From positions 78,071-142,070 of the forward strand of contig NZ_JPVN01000011.1 of assembly GCF_000772945.1 (NCBI RefSeq): 64,000 bases of DNA, given 5' to 3'. Of this stretch, positions 50,899 to 59,840 are shown piece by piece (the first letter of the stretch is position 1; the number at the start of each line of letters is the position of its first letter). The stretch comes from Ureibacillus manganicus DSM 26584. Its GTDB lineage: Bacteria; Bacillota; Bacilli; Bacillales_A; Planococcaceae. The notes beneath the pieces were generated by a model. The model was not told the DNA's origin. It was given only the letters and a program-made list of their open reading frames with translations, and did no database searches. Position numbers and translations under genes: made by a program.

Positions 50899-51537
50899 TT
50901 ATAGAATGGTCGTAGTTTCAAGAATAGTTTTAATTTTTGTAACCAATAGATCGATTGCTACTTCATTCTCCCCGCCCTCTGGAATAATTAGATCAGCATA
51001 TCTTTTCGTTGGTTCGATGAATGAATTATGCATTGGACGGACAGCGCTCATATATTGCTCAATCACTGAATCGATCGTTCTCCCACGTTCTTTAATATCT
51101 CTCTCAATGCGTCTAATAATACGTATATCTGCATCCGTATCAACAAAAATCTTAATATCCATCAAGTTACGTAAACGTTCGTCTTCTAAAACTAGTATAC
51201 CTTCTAGTATAATGACGTCTTTTGGTTCAACATGAATGATTTCACTAGAACGTGTATGTTGAACATAATCATATACAGGCTTATCGATTGGTTCATGATT
51301 TAACAAATGATGTATATGTTCAATTAATAAATCGTTATCAAAAGCTAATGGATGATCATAGTTTGTATTTAAACGTTCTGAAAAAGACATATGACTTTGG
51401 TCTTTATAGTAGTAATCTTGTTCAATGACTACAACAGAATGCTGGCGGAATACATCATAGATAGAGTTCGTCACACTCGTCTTACCAGAGCATGATCCTC
51501 CTGCAATCCCTATTACTAAAGGGCGCTTTTTTACCAT
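50899..51537 (-). CDS. udk: Uridine kinase
   Basis: Phosphorylates uridine and cytidine. The 212-residue P-loop kinase has [25 protein letters not shown] and the [17 protein letters not shown] segment. The start codon shares one base with the trhP2 stop (TAATG), so it is translationally coupled to the tRNA-modification genes. Confidence 0.97.
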   Translation of the reverse strand: MVKKRPLVIGIAGGSCSGKTSVTNSIYDVFRQHSVVVIEQDYYYKDQSHMSFSERLNTNYDHPLAFDNDLLIEHIHHLLNHEPIDKPVYDYVQHTRSSEIIHVEPKDVIILEGILVLEDERLRNLMDIKIFVDTDADIRIIRRIERDIKERGRTIDSVIEQYMSAVRPMHNSFIEPTKRYADLIIPEGGENEVAIDLLVTKIKTILETTTIL

Positions 51538-52814
51538 TATTTGTTCTCCTTTCGCATCATGTTGTTTTTAAACAACGAGCGATCTACTTTAAATGTAACG
51601 ATTTGTAGCGGATGATTTGCTACTTCAATTTCTTCACCTTTATCGTTCCAAATTTGACCAACTTCCATTTTAAAGCTTTCAATTTCTGGACCGAAAAATT
51701 CGATAGTGTCACCTTGTTTAAAGTAGTTTCGTTGTTGTAATGTGACCATTTGTGTTTCTTCGTTATAATCTAAAACTAGACCTGCAAAATCCCATTTCAT
51801 TTTTGATGGTGCAAATCCAAACATTTGTTGTTTATAGCTTGGTTCACCTTCAAAAAAGCTAGATGCTGCTGCACGGTTTGCACAACGATCGAGTTCTTCT
51901 AGCCATTCTTTTTTTATTGTAAAGTTTTCAGGATCTGCACAGTATGCATCAATTACTTTTCGATATACAGAAATAACAGTCGCAATATAGTGGATAGATT
52001 TCATACGTCCTTCAACTTTTAATGAGTCAATGCCAAGCTCAATCATATGTGGAATTGATTCGATGAGTTTTAAGTCTTTTGGACTCATAGCAAATGGTGC
52101 GTCTCCTTCTTCGAATAACGCAACTTCTTCGCCATCCACGTTCTCATATAAATCGTAGTCCCACCTACAAGATTGACAGCAACCTCCGCGGTTTGAATCA
52201 CGTGCAGTCATGTGATTTGAAAGTACACAACGACCAGAATAAGCAATACACATTGCTCCATGAACAAATGCTTCGATTTCGATATCTACTTCTTCTTTCA
52301 TTTTGCGCATTTCTTCAGCCCCAACTTCACGAGCTAAAACCACTCGATGCAGTCCTTCTTGTTTCCAGTACTTCACTGCTTTCCAGTTTGATAAGGACTG
52401 TTGAGTAGAAAGGTGAATTTCTAATTTTGGAGCAACACGGCGGCATGTTTCAATGATTAAAGGGTCTGCAACAATAATTCCCTTTACTCCTACATCTTCG
52501 ATTGCTTGTAAGTATTCTTCAAGACCAGACATATTTTCATTGTGCGCAAAAATATTAGTTGTCACATATACAACTGCACCATATTTTTGTGCAAATTCTA
52601 CGCCTTCACGCATTTCCTCAATTGAGAAGTTACCTGCATTGGAGCGTAATCCAAATTCCTGACCGCCGATAAATACCGCATCCGCACCGTAATGTACGGC
52701 TACTTTTAACTTTTCTAAACTACCAGCTGGGGCAAGTAACTCAGGTTTTTTAGTAATTACAGTCTTTCCATTTACTGTTTCACGAATTTTATCATTTTGT
52801 ATTAACTGTAGCAT
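51537..52814 (-). CDS. trhP2: tRNA hydroxylation protein TrhP2 (peptidase U32 family)
   Basis: U32-family protein of 425 residues, counterpart of B. subtilis YrrO, which with TrhP1 forms 5-hydroxyuridine at wobble U34 using prephenate. The family cysteines are visible in [17 protein letters not shown] and [11 protein letters not shown], the likely iron-sulfur ligands, with the C-terminal U32 domain after residue 330. Annotated as a peptidase in many genomes. Forms an operon with trhP1, trmR and udk. Confidence 0.92.
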   Translation of the reverse strand: MLQLIQNDKIRETVNGKTVITKKPELLAPAGSLEKLKVAVHYGADAVFIGGQEFGLRSNAGNFSIEEMREGVEFAQKYGAVVYVTTNIFAHNENMSGLEEYLQAIEDVGVKGIIVADPLIIETCRRVAPKLEIHLSTQQSLSNWKAVKYWKQEGLHRVVLAREVGAEEMRKMKEEVDIEIEAFVHGAMCIAYSGRCVLSNHMTARDSNRGGCCQSCRWDYDLYENVDGEEVALFEEGDAPFAMSPKDLKLIESIPHMIELGIDSLKVEGRMKSIHYIATVISVYRKVIDAYCADPENFTIKKEWLEELDRCANRAAASSFFEGEPSYKQQMFGFAPSKMKWDFAGLVLDYNEETQMVTLQQRNYFKQGDTIEFFGPEIESFKMEVGQIWNDKGEEIEVANHPLQIVTFKVDRSLFKNNMMRKENK

Positions 52815-52829
52815 AGTTACGCTCCTTTC

Positions 52830-53762
52830 TTAGTAAACTGTTTCTTTGAAGACAAATCCTGTATCTAGAGGACGTAATGGTGGTTGAATTCCTTCAATTT
52901 TCTCAAGTAGATCATCTTTTAAGTCTTCATATGCATCTTCGCCTTGGTCAAAATATGCATCGATTGCCTGGCGATAAATATTTGTTACTGTTGTTATATA
53001 TTCTTCCGTTTGAAGCACCCCGTCAAATTTCAATGTGTCAATGCCTGCTTCAAAAAGTTCCGTTAATTCATCAATTAAACACATATCATTTGGTGAAAAA
53101 ATATGAGTTCCATTTAAATCTTCATAAATTGGATACTTATTTTTTCGCTCTTTATCGTGTAAAAACATATTTTTGTTTTCTTTGCGATTTTCAATTTCCA
53201 TCGCTTCTCCACGATATAAGAAATAGTTACCTAATAATTTACGTTTCGATTGGAACATACAAGTCATTCCATGAACCTGAACTTCGATTTCTGATTTTGA
53301 ATTTTCTTTAATTTCTACGATTTCATCTAAAGATAATTCACGGGCAAGAACAGCTCTTTTCGCTCCACGTTCAGCCCAATAATTAGCCTGGAACCAGTTT
53401 GTAGCTGTAGTTTCGGGATTCCAGTGTAATGGAATCGTAATTCCTAGCTCTCGTACAGCAACTAATACAGCAGGGTCTCCAAAAATTATTGCATCTACAC
53501 CGATCTTTTGCATTTCTTTTAAATACACATCTAATGCATCTAAACGATCGTTATGGAAAAGAGCATTTACTGCTACATAAACTTTTTTGTTTGATGCATG
53601 TACCAATTCAGTTGCTTCTTTTACTTGTTGTACTGTAAATTCTCCTGCTAAACGCAATCCAAACTGTTGCTCACCAATAACAAACGCATCTGCCCCAGCA
53701 GATAGTAAAGCTTTTATATGATCTACTGATTTAGGGGTAACCAATAATTCTGGTTTTGACAT
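52830..53762 (-). CDS. trhP1: tRNA hydroxylation protein TrhP1 (peptidase U32 family)
   Basis: Shorter U32 protein of 310 residues, counterpart of YrrN. It shares the N-terminal TIM-barrel-like region with TrhP2 but has only the HGMTCMFQSKRKLLGNYF cysteine site and no C-terminal domain. Start at ATG (MSKPELLVTP) with AGAGGTG upstream. Sixteen bases from trhP2 and five from trmR. Confidence 0.92.
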   Translation of the reverse strand: MSKPELLVTPKSVDHIKALLSAGADAFVIGEQQFGLRLAGEFTVQQVKEATELVHASNKKVYVAVNALFHNDRLDALDVYLKEMQKIGVDAIIFGDPAVLVAVRELGITIPLHWNPETTATNWFQANYWAERGAKRAVLARELSLDEIVEIKENSKSEIEVQVHGMTCMFQSKRKLLGNYFLYRGEAMEIENRKENKNMFLHDKERKNKYPIYEDLNGTHIFSPNDMCLIDELTELFEAGIDTLKFDGVLQTEEYITTVTNIYRQAIDAYFDQGEDAYEDLKDDLLEKIEGIQPPLRPLDTGFVFKETVY

Positions 53763-53767
53763 TCCTT

Positions 53768-54397
53768 TCACCTCTTCAAACAAATTAATAAACCATCGCC
53801 AACAGGGAAAAACGAGCTCTCATACTCATCATGATTCATTATCCAGTCAGCAAAAGTTCTTAAATTACGAATCATAGTTCGTTTTCTTCTTGGTACATCT
53901 TCTAATTTCAAGTCAGATAAGCCGTGCATGTACATATTATCGATATACAAAACACCACCTGAAGGTACTAGTGGTGAATATTTTTCAAAAAAGCGCATGT
54001 ATTGGCCTTTTGCGGCATCAATAAAAACAGCATCAAAAGTAGTGTTCGATGTAACATCCACTTCTAACGCGTCGCCTTCAATAACCGTAATTTGATTTGC
54101 AACTTCCGAACGTGATATAAAATCTCTTGCTAATTTTACGCGTTCAGCATCCCTTTCAATCGTTACAATAGTACTTCCAGGTAATGCAAGTGCCATTCGG
54201 ATTGCTGAATAACCAATTGCTGTACCAATCTCTAATATAGTTTTTGGCTTTTGTATGCGGAGGATTTGATTTAGCACTTCTATTCCCGGCAGTTGCATAA
54301 TCGGCACATGGTTTTCATTAGCGAAAGACTCCATTTCAACGAGCAAATCATTTCTTGGTTTAATAAAGGACTCTATATAAGCATTTGAAAACTCCAT
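53768..54397 (-). CDS. trmR: tRNA 5-hydroxyuridine methyltransferase TrmR
   Basis: O-methyltransferase (about 209 residues) that converts ho5U34 to mo5U34, completing the modification started by TrhP1/TrhP2. SAM-site motifs ILEIGTAIGYSAIRMA and VFIDAAKGQY are clear. Two close starts are possible; ATG at 54397 is used, TTG at 54406 is the alternative. A perfect hairpin precedes the gene at 54438. Confidence 0.93.
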   Translation of the reverse strand: MEFSNAYIESFIKPRNDLLVEMESFANENHVPIMQLPGIEVLNQILRIQKPKTILEIGTAIGYSAIRMALALPGSTIVTIERDAERVKLARDFISRSEVANQITVIEGDALEVDVTSNTTFDAVFIDAAKGQYMRFFEKYSPLVPSGGVLYIDNMYMHGLSDLKLEDVPRRKRTMIRNLRTFADWIMNHDEYESSFFPVGDGLLICLKR

Positions 54398-54436
54398 TTG
54401 GCTCAAGTTCCCTTCAGAAAGTTATTTGCACATAGC

Positions 54437-54465
54437 AAACTCGACCGCAAAGTGGTCGAGTTTGA
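54437..54465. other. Hairpin between mltG and trmR
   Basis: AAACTCGACC pairs with GGTCGAGTTT around GCAAAGT. No clear T run on the minus strand, so either a weak mltG terminator or a leader structure for trmR. Confidence 0.6.
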
Positions 54466-54648
54466 ATCTTCTTAGCAGAGAGTAACAGCTAAAAAAGTAA
54501 AAAAATAGTTGGTTTTTAAAAATAGTATATTTTAAAAAAATCACAATATATGATATCACGAAAAGAAAAGGAAAGCGAATATTTCTCTATTAATTAACTA
54601 TGAATTAAATTTCATAGAAATAGTTGAAATATCGTTTTCCTCATAGAA

Positions 54649-55773
54649 TTAACGTAAATAAGTATCTATATTTTTCAAATGTTCATCATAGGTTTTTGCG
54701 AAATGATTTGTACCCTCTTTATCCGCTAAGAAATATAAATACTCTGTTTTTGTTGGATTTAACACAGCTTCTATCGAAGTTTTCCCAGCATTTGCAATTG
54801 GCCCTGGTGGTAATCCGTTAATAACATACGTGTTATATGGATTTTCTACTTTTAAATCTTCATAGAGCACTTGATCTTTATGAGATCCTAATGCATACAG
54901 TACAGTAGGGTCTGTTTGTAATGGCATACCTATCTCAAGTCGATTATAGAAAACACTTGCAATCGTCTCACGGTCTGTTTGGGCAGTTGCTTCTTCTTCT
55001 AAAAGTGAAGCAAATGTTAACAATTCGTGAACTGTCATTTGTTTTTCTTCTAGTAACGCACTATAACCTTTTAATACTTCCTCAGTTTGAGAGATCATTG
55101 TTTTTATTATTTCTTCTAAGGATGGATTCTCCTCATAGAAAGAATAAGTTGCTGGATATAAATAACCTTCTAATGCAAAACGGATATTCTCATTTAATAT
55201 ATCTTCCGTAATTAGTTCAGGATATGTGCCTATCATACTCTCGACAAATTCAGGTTTCGTTACTTTCTTCATAAATTCATCAGCTGTAAACTCTGTATTT
55301 TTTTCGATAACATTAGCAATCTGTTCAAGTGTTAACCCTTCTGGAACAGTAACTGTAAATACTGGTTCACGATAAACCCTTCCAGTTTTTAAACTCTCGA
55401 TTATTTCATCTAATGTCATACTTTGAGTCATCGTATAATTACCAGCTTGGAAATCAGATTCATTTTTAAATTTTGTATAATATTTAAAAATTTGCGCATC
55501 TTTTATAATTCCATTTTCTTGTAGAATCTTTGCAATCGTTGTTAAACTTGATCCAATTGGAATTTCCACTTCAATTCCAGTAGTAGCTTCTGGATCAACA
55601 GGCTCAAGAGCAGATTGAATATAAGTATATCCAGCAAATGCTACGATTCCTATGATTAGAATAATTGCTAATGAAGTAAATCCAACTATTTTTCTAACAG
55701 TTCTACCTTCTTGTTTACGTTGTTTAACTTTCTTAAACATTTCTTGTTTTTTATCTTCTTTCTCATTTTCCAC
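54649..55773 (-). CDS. mltG: Endolytic transglycosylase MltG
   Basis: Cuts nascent peptidoglycan strands and sets glycan length. The 374-residue protein has a short basic cytoplasmic tail, one membrane helix (IVGFTSLAIILIIGIVAFAG), a LysM-like part (about 65-125) and the YceG-like catalytic domain with the LTFASLLEEEA glutamate. GTG start with GGGGGG upstream. B. subtilis counterpart yrrL, in the same position near trmR. Confidence 0.95.
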   Translation of the reverse strand: MENEKEDKKQEMFKKVKQRKQEGRTVRKIVGFTSLAIILIIGIVAFAGYTYIQSALEPVDPEATTGIEVEIPIGSSLTTIAKILQENGIIKDAQIFKYYTKFKNESDFQAGNYTMTQSMTLDEIIESLKTGRVYREPVFTVTVPEGLTLEQIANVIEKNTEFTADEFMKKVTKPEFVESMIGTYPELITEDILNENIRFALEGYLYPATYSFYEENPSLEEIIKTMISQTEEVLKGYSALLEEKQMTVHELLTFASLLEEEATAQTDRETIASVFYNRLEIGMPLQTDPTVLYALGSHKDQVLYEDLKVENPYNTYVINGLPPGPIANAGKTSIEAVLNPTKTEYLYFLADKEGTNHFAKTYDEHLKNIDTYLR

Positions 55774-55960
55774 GGGTATCCCCCCTTACACCTTTTAATA
55801 TGATACATAGAAACTATGAAATATTCAAATCATCTTTCATAGGTTTTATTTTGTAATTTTTTGAATTGAATAAAATTCGTCATTTTTACTATTCCCAAAC
55901 AAATATTAATATATTCCAAATTCATCCAATAATAATTTTCATCGTATGATTTTTTTCGGA
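55774..55960. other. AT-rich upstream region of mltG
   Basis: No gene or convincing structure seen; presumably holds the mltG promoter. Confidence 0.5.
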
Positions 55961-56110
55961 GTGCCGATTCACAGTACCATTTTTAATATTGCTAAATTCC
56001 TCCACTGACAAAATCAACACACGACATATTTATTATTATGTGCAGATTTCACTTAATTTTGACTATGTCGTGTGTCAAATTTGGCCACGGTGAAAAGTGA
56101 GGAGGTTATT
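55961..56110. repeat. Intergenic palindromic repeat, copy B
   Basis: ACACGACATA (56019-56028) and TATGTCGTGT (56064-56073) bracket a 35-bp AT-rich centre. The core matches copy A at 7210-7270 closely, and both copies share a GTGCCGAT-like or TGCCGAT left flank and a GTGA/TTTTTC right flank. Confidence 0.7.
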
Positions 56111-56286
56111 TTTCGTTGGTTTATTTTGAATAGAATTATTTTCTTTTTGTTTTTTTAGTTCGATATAGAATTTTCATAATTGGATTAGAAATATTTTAGA
56201 GGAGTTTGAGATTATTTGATTCCACAAACACAAATTATCCATGGATTACACCTCATTGACAGTTGTGTTCAAATTTAAAGTAGAAT

Positions 56287-56892
56287 TGTCCATGAGAAGC
56301 GTTCTATGAGACAAATACGGAAGTAACTGAGCGAGAAATGTCCCGTAGTAGCGCTCTATGAGACAATTGCGGAAGTAACTAAGCGAGAAATGTCCCGTAG
56401 TAGCGCTCTTTGAGACAATTGCGGAAGAATGTCAGCAAGAGATGTCTCGTAGAAGCACTCTATGAGACAAATGAAGAAAAAACCGAGCAAGAAATGTCCC
56501 GTAGAAGCGTTCTATGAGACAATTGCGGAAGAATGTCAGCAAGAGATGTCTCGTAGAAGCACTCTATGTGACAAATGAAGAAAAAACCGAGCATGAAATG
56601 TCTCGTAGAAGTGTGAAGCACCCTATGAGACAAATGAGGAAGGATCCAAGCGAGAAATGTCCCGTAGAAGCTTTCTATGAGACAAATACAGAAGAACCCA
56701 AGCAAGAAATGTCTCGTAGAAGCATTCTATGAGACAAATGAGGAAGGATCCAAGCGAGAAATGTCTCGTAGAAGCATTCTATGAGACAAATGAAGAAGAA
56801 ACCGAGCAAGAAATGTCTCGTAGAAGCGTTCTATTGGACATTAGCGGGAGAATCACAGCGAGAAAAGTCCCGTAGGAGTGCTCTACGAGACA
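56287..56892. repeat. Array of 12 palindromic 27-bp repeats at 52-bp period
   Basis: Repeat consensus TGTCTCGTAG, AAGCRYT, CTATGAGACA: a 10-bp stem with a 7-base loop. Units start at 56287, 56339, 56391, 56443, 56495, 56547, 56599, 56658, 56710, 56762, 56814 and 56866. The period is exactly 52 bp except after the seventh unit, which has a 7-bp insertion in its loop. The 25-bp segments between repeats are not unique: segment 3 equals 5, segment 7 equals 9, and 4 and 6 differ by one base. No cas genes are present. Confidence 0.93.
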
Positions 56893-56946
56893 AAACAGTA
56901 AGTATAAATTAAAAAAATCCCATAGAAATTACAAAAATTCCACATA

Positions 56947-57867
56947 TCACTCAAAACTAGCCCACCGAAACTTTCCTACCATCTTAAGGTTGGTGTCTAA
57001 AATCCTCTGAATCCTCTTCCTCGACTCCACAACCCCACCGCACCAGTCATAAATCGCCATTGTTGTAACCTTCCGCTCCGGAAAAAGCAACCGAAACTCA
57101 CCAACACTCCGCAACACAGCTGAAGTCACCGATTCTTTATGGTCACAACTCAAGCAAACGCAACTTTGCCCTTCAACCACCAACGAAAATGAACTACATA
57201 CTGCACAAGTTATCCCTTTTTTTAAATGATCATATTCGTATTCAGGTATTTGCTTGAAAGGGGAATCTAATAAATCCAATGACAATAATTTATCCGCTAA
57301 AATTTTATGTTTATTCGTCATTCGTGATGGTTTTGAATCTAGCTGTGTTAATAATTGAGTAATTTGCGTCGGAAATACAAAAGGTTTATTCATGGGGGCT
57401 TGATACAAGGTAAATGCTGGGTTAACAAAAACAATGGTGGATTTTATGGGTAAGGTGAATCCGTTATTTTGAAGCAGCTTGCGCAACAGCGTTTCCGCGC
57501 GCATTAATTGGCCGAGGGGATTCACAATTTCAACATCGCGCGAATTCGTATAAAGTTTATCTGACTCCGCTTCGTAATAATGATCCCCTTCAAAATTCTT
57601 CACTTCAAACACGATTAGACAATCTGAGATAATCATCAGGGAATCAATCTGAAACGTAGTTTGATTCACTTGCAGAAGTAAATCATTAATCACAAGACAA
57701 TCGCACTTAACGAATTCAACAATATATCGATCAAACAATACCTCTCCCTCAAATCCCTTTTTCAGATTGTAAAAGTGAGTTTTGTCTTTCCCTGATAATT
57801 TCATACGATTGTTCAGTGATTCAATCATCAATAATTCACGAGATTTTTCTCTATTTTTTAAAATCAA
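56947..57867 (-). CDS. NERD domain protein with C-terminal zinc ribbon
   Basis: Nuclease-related-domain protein of about 306 residues. The NERD core shows the expected restriction-endonuclease-like pattern: Glu in KKGFEGEVLFD, Asp in FQIDSLMI and ExK in IVFEVKNFEGDHYY (residues about 40-105). A zinc-ribbon-like CAVC...CLSC lies near residue 220, followed by a basic C-terminus. NERD proteins are predicted DNA-processing enzymes; the role is not established. Start is uncertain (TTG at 57867 after GAGGTG, or a GTG 18 bp earlier). The 3' half is richer in C than neighbouring genes, which hints at transfer. The palindromic array begins 54 bp after its stop. Confidence 0.8.
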   Translation of the reverse strand: MILKNREKSRELLMIESLNNRMKLSGKDKTHFYNLKKGFEGEVLFDRYIVEFVKCDCLVINDLLLQVNQTTFQIDSLMIISDCLIVFEVKNFEGDHYYEAESDKLYTNSRDVEIVNPLGQLMRAETLLRKLLQNNGFTLPIKSTIVFVNPAFTLYQAPMNKPFVFPTQITQLLTQLDSKPSRMTNKHKILADKLLSLDLLDSPFKQIPEYEYDHLKKGITCAVCSSFSLVVEGQSCVCLSCDHKESVTSAVLRSVGEFRLLFPERKVTTMAIYDWCGGVVESRKRIQRILDTNLKMVGKFRWASFE

Positions 57868-57977
57868 ATAAATCTCACACCTCACTCATATTATTAGTAG
57901 AATCTTCCAACTCTTATTCTATTAAGTTTCATTAAATAATCAAGGGGAAATTCCATAATAAAAATTTACAACATAAA

Positions 57978-58019
57978 ACATAACAAAAAAGCCACAATCA
58001 ATGCAGATTGCAGCTTTTC
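57978..58019 (-). terminator. Terminator of the tandem DUF1292 gene
   Basis: AAAGCTGCAATC pairs with GATTGTGGCTTT around a short loop, followed by TTTT on the minus strand. Confidence 0.88.
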
Positions 58020-58038
58020 TCATTACAAACTATAATTT

Positions 58039-58560
58039 TTATCTTCCAGAAATTACATCAAGTTCATTTTCTACTGCTGCCCATTCTTCGTCAGAATCAA
58101 TTGGAATTAGGTCAACCACTTCACCATTTTCACCAGCAATAAATGCAGCTGCAAAAATCTCTGACGCTTCTTCATCGTCAGCAAAGGTATAGAGGATATA
58201 AGACCTGTTGTATTCCTTCAATTCAAATCGATGTAGAATTTCACAGATGACTTCTTCACCCTCATCATCAGTTATTGTGAAGAAATTCGTTAAATCATCT
58301 GTAAATTCATGAACCAACGTGTTTAATACTTCTTCTACCATTTGCCATTCTTCTTCTGTTTCTAATGATGCAAAATTAGTCATTTCACCATTGTCATCTA
58401 ATTCATAGCGGAGTGCGGATACTTCTGTACTTTCTTCTCCATTTTCATCAATTAATGAATAAAGTACATATGAATGCTCATCCGAATCAAATGTAAAAAC
58501 GACCTTGCCTTGTTGCTCACTTCCGTCTTCCGTTACTACTGTAATTAATTGTTCTTCCAT
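58039..58560 (-). CDS. Tandem DUF1292 protein
   Basis: Very acidic protein of 173 residues consisting of two DUF1292 (YrzB-type) domains in a row. Domain 1 (about 1-85) has VVTEDGSEQQGKVVFTFDSD, YVLYSLIDENG and EEEWQMVEEVLN; domain 2 (about 90-173) has TITDDEGEEVICEILHRFE, YILYTFADDEE and DEEWAAVENELD. ATG with GGAGGAGTG upstream. It lies directly after the single-domain copy, separated by a terminator, so it probably arose by duplication and fusion. Function unknown. Confidence 0.88.
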   Translation of the reverse strand: MEEQLITVVTEDGSEQQGKVVFTFDSDEHSYVLYSLIDENGEESTEVSALRYELDDNGEMTNFASLETEEEWQMVEEVLNTLVHEFTDDLTNFFTITDDEGEEVICEILHRFELKEYNRSYILYTFADDEEASEIFAAAFIAGENGEVVDLIPIDSDEEWAAVENELDVISGR

Positions 58561-58589
58561 TTTGCACTCCTCCAAACTTTCAGTATCCT

Positions 58590-58623
58590 TAAAAAAAGGT
58601 AGGCAAACTTGCCTACCTTTTAT
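58590..58623. terminator. Terminator between the two DUF1292 genes
   Basis: AAAAGGTAGGCAA pairs with TTGCCTACCTTTT almost without loop, with A and T flanks in both directions. Confidence 0.9.
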
Positions 58624-58629
58624 ATAAGA

Positions 58630-58938
58630 TTATTCTTCGTCTTCGTCGTCTAATTCGTCTTCAAGAGTATTTAATACTTCCTCGATTAAATCCCATTCTG
58701 CTTCTGTTTCAATTGGTTCTAGCTCTCCGTCTTCCCCATTTTCAGAAGGTGTGAATGCTGAAGCAAAAATTTCAATTTGGCCTTCTGCATCTTCTTCTGC
58801 CCCAACTAATGAGTATAAAACATAAGACTTTCCAAATTCTTCTGAGTCAAACGTGTAAATAACTTCGCATAATTGTTCATTTCCATCTTCGTCAACAATA
58901 GTAATGTGACGGTGATCGTGATCGTGTTCATGTACCAT
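58630..58938 (-). CDS. yrzB: DUF1292 protein YrzB
   Basis: Acidic 102-residue protein of the DUF1292 family, conserved next to ruvX in Bacillales (yrzL-yrrK-yrzB). Visible motifs are [32 protein letters not shown] and [17 protein letters not shown] His-rich N-terminus ([10 protein letters not shown]) could bind metal. ATG six bases after GAGGTG. Function unknown. Confidence 0.9.
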   Translation of the reverse strand: MVHEHDHDHRHITIVDEDGNEQLCEVIYTFDSEEFGKSYVLYSLVGAEEDAEGQIEIFASAFTPSENGEDGELEPIETEAEWDLIEEVLNTLEDELDDEDEE

Positions 58939-59026
58939 ATTGGTCACCTCTTCTATTAATATAAACTTCCTGTTAGTAAAGCTATTTGTATTTCTAGATG
59001 CAATGCATCTTTAATTAAAGGTTATC

Positions 59027-59455
59027 TTAAAATAAAGACGAACCTTTACTATCTAAATATCCTTGTAGGATCATGACAGCCGCCATTTTATCGATTACTT
59101 TTTTACGTTTCTTTCTACTAACGTCTGCTTCGATAAGCATTCGTTCAGCTGCCATCGTAGTTAAACGTTCATCCCAAAGCTTTACAGGAAAACCAAACGT
59201 ATCTTCTAACAACTTTTTGTAACTTTGTGATGCTTCACCACGTGGACCAATTGTGTTATTCATGTTTTTAGGTAGACCAACAACAAATTCCGTAATAGCA
59301 TATTCTTTAACAAGTTCTTTTATTCTTTCAATGCCGAACTCGCCTTCGTCTTCGTTAATTTGGATGGTTTCGATACCTTGTGCAGTCCAACCTAGCGCAT
59401 CACTAATAGCGATACCAACTGTTTTAGACCCTACGTCTAAACCCATAATTCTCAT
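59027..59455 (-). CDS. ruvX: Holliday junction resolvase-like protein RuvX (YqgF)
   Basis: RNase H-fold nuclease of 142 residues implicated in 16S rRNA 5'-end processing. Motifs [32 protein letters not shown] and the C-terminal [10 protein letters not shown] acidic site are present. B. subtilis counterpart yrrK. Four bases after the IreB-family gene. Confidence 0.95.
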   Translation of the reverse strand: MRIMGLDVGSKTVGIAISDALGWTAQGIETIQINEDEGEFGIERIKELVKEYAITEFVVGLPKNMNNTIGPRGEASQSYKKLLEDTFGFPVKLWDERLTTMAAERMLIEADVSRKKRKKVIDKMAAVMILQGYLDSKGSSLF

Positions 59456-59459
59456 TTTA

Positions 59460-59729
59460 CTATTTTGCCTCGTTATTCTTTCTGATATAAAATTTTACAA
59501 GCTCTTCTAAAATTTCATCTCGTTCGAGCTTACGAATTAAATTACGTGCGTCCTGATGGCGAGGGATGTATGCAGGGTCACCTGATAATAAATACCCAAC
59601 AATTTGATTAGTAGGATTATACCCTTTTTCTTCTAAAGATGAGTATACCTTTAATAAAACTTGCTTCACTTCTTGCTCCATCGATTCTTCTGGAAAACTG
59701 AATTTCATTGTTTGATCAAACGAACTCAA
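59460..59729 (-). CDS. yrzL: IreB family regulatory phosphoprotein (YrzL)
   Basis: Small protein of 89 residues, UPF0297/IreB family. Contains [14 protein letters not shown] and [20 protein letters not shown] followed by [11 protein letters not shown]. In Enterococcus IreB is phosphorylated by the PASTA kinase IreK. I start at TTG just before SSFDQT, six bases after AGGTG, because homologues begin there. Conserved between alaS and ruvX. Confidence 0.94.
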   Translation of the reverse strand: MSSFDQTMKFSFPEESMEQEVKQVLLKVYSSLEEKGYNPTNQIVGYLLSGDPAYIPRHQDARNLIRKLERDEILEELVKFYIRKNNEAK

Positions 59730-59840
59730 GACCAGCACCTCGCTCTCGAAGATAAGGGAGACCAAAAGCCTCCCCATTTTTTTCTATTATAACCCATTCT
59801 TGCTAGAGAGTTAAATGAATTTATAATAATAAATCTAAAG

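Noticed and set aside
56460..56732. Open frames of 81 (minus) and 72 (plus) residues across the repeat array
   Set aside because: They are by-products of the 52-bp tandem repeat, have no ribosome site, and the 52-bp period breaks the reading frame from unit to unit.
56287..56892. CRISPR array
   Set aside because: Repeat and spacing lengths look similar, but the 25-bp segments between repeats are copies of each other, repeats are perfect inverted repeats, and no cas genes are nearby.
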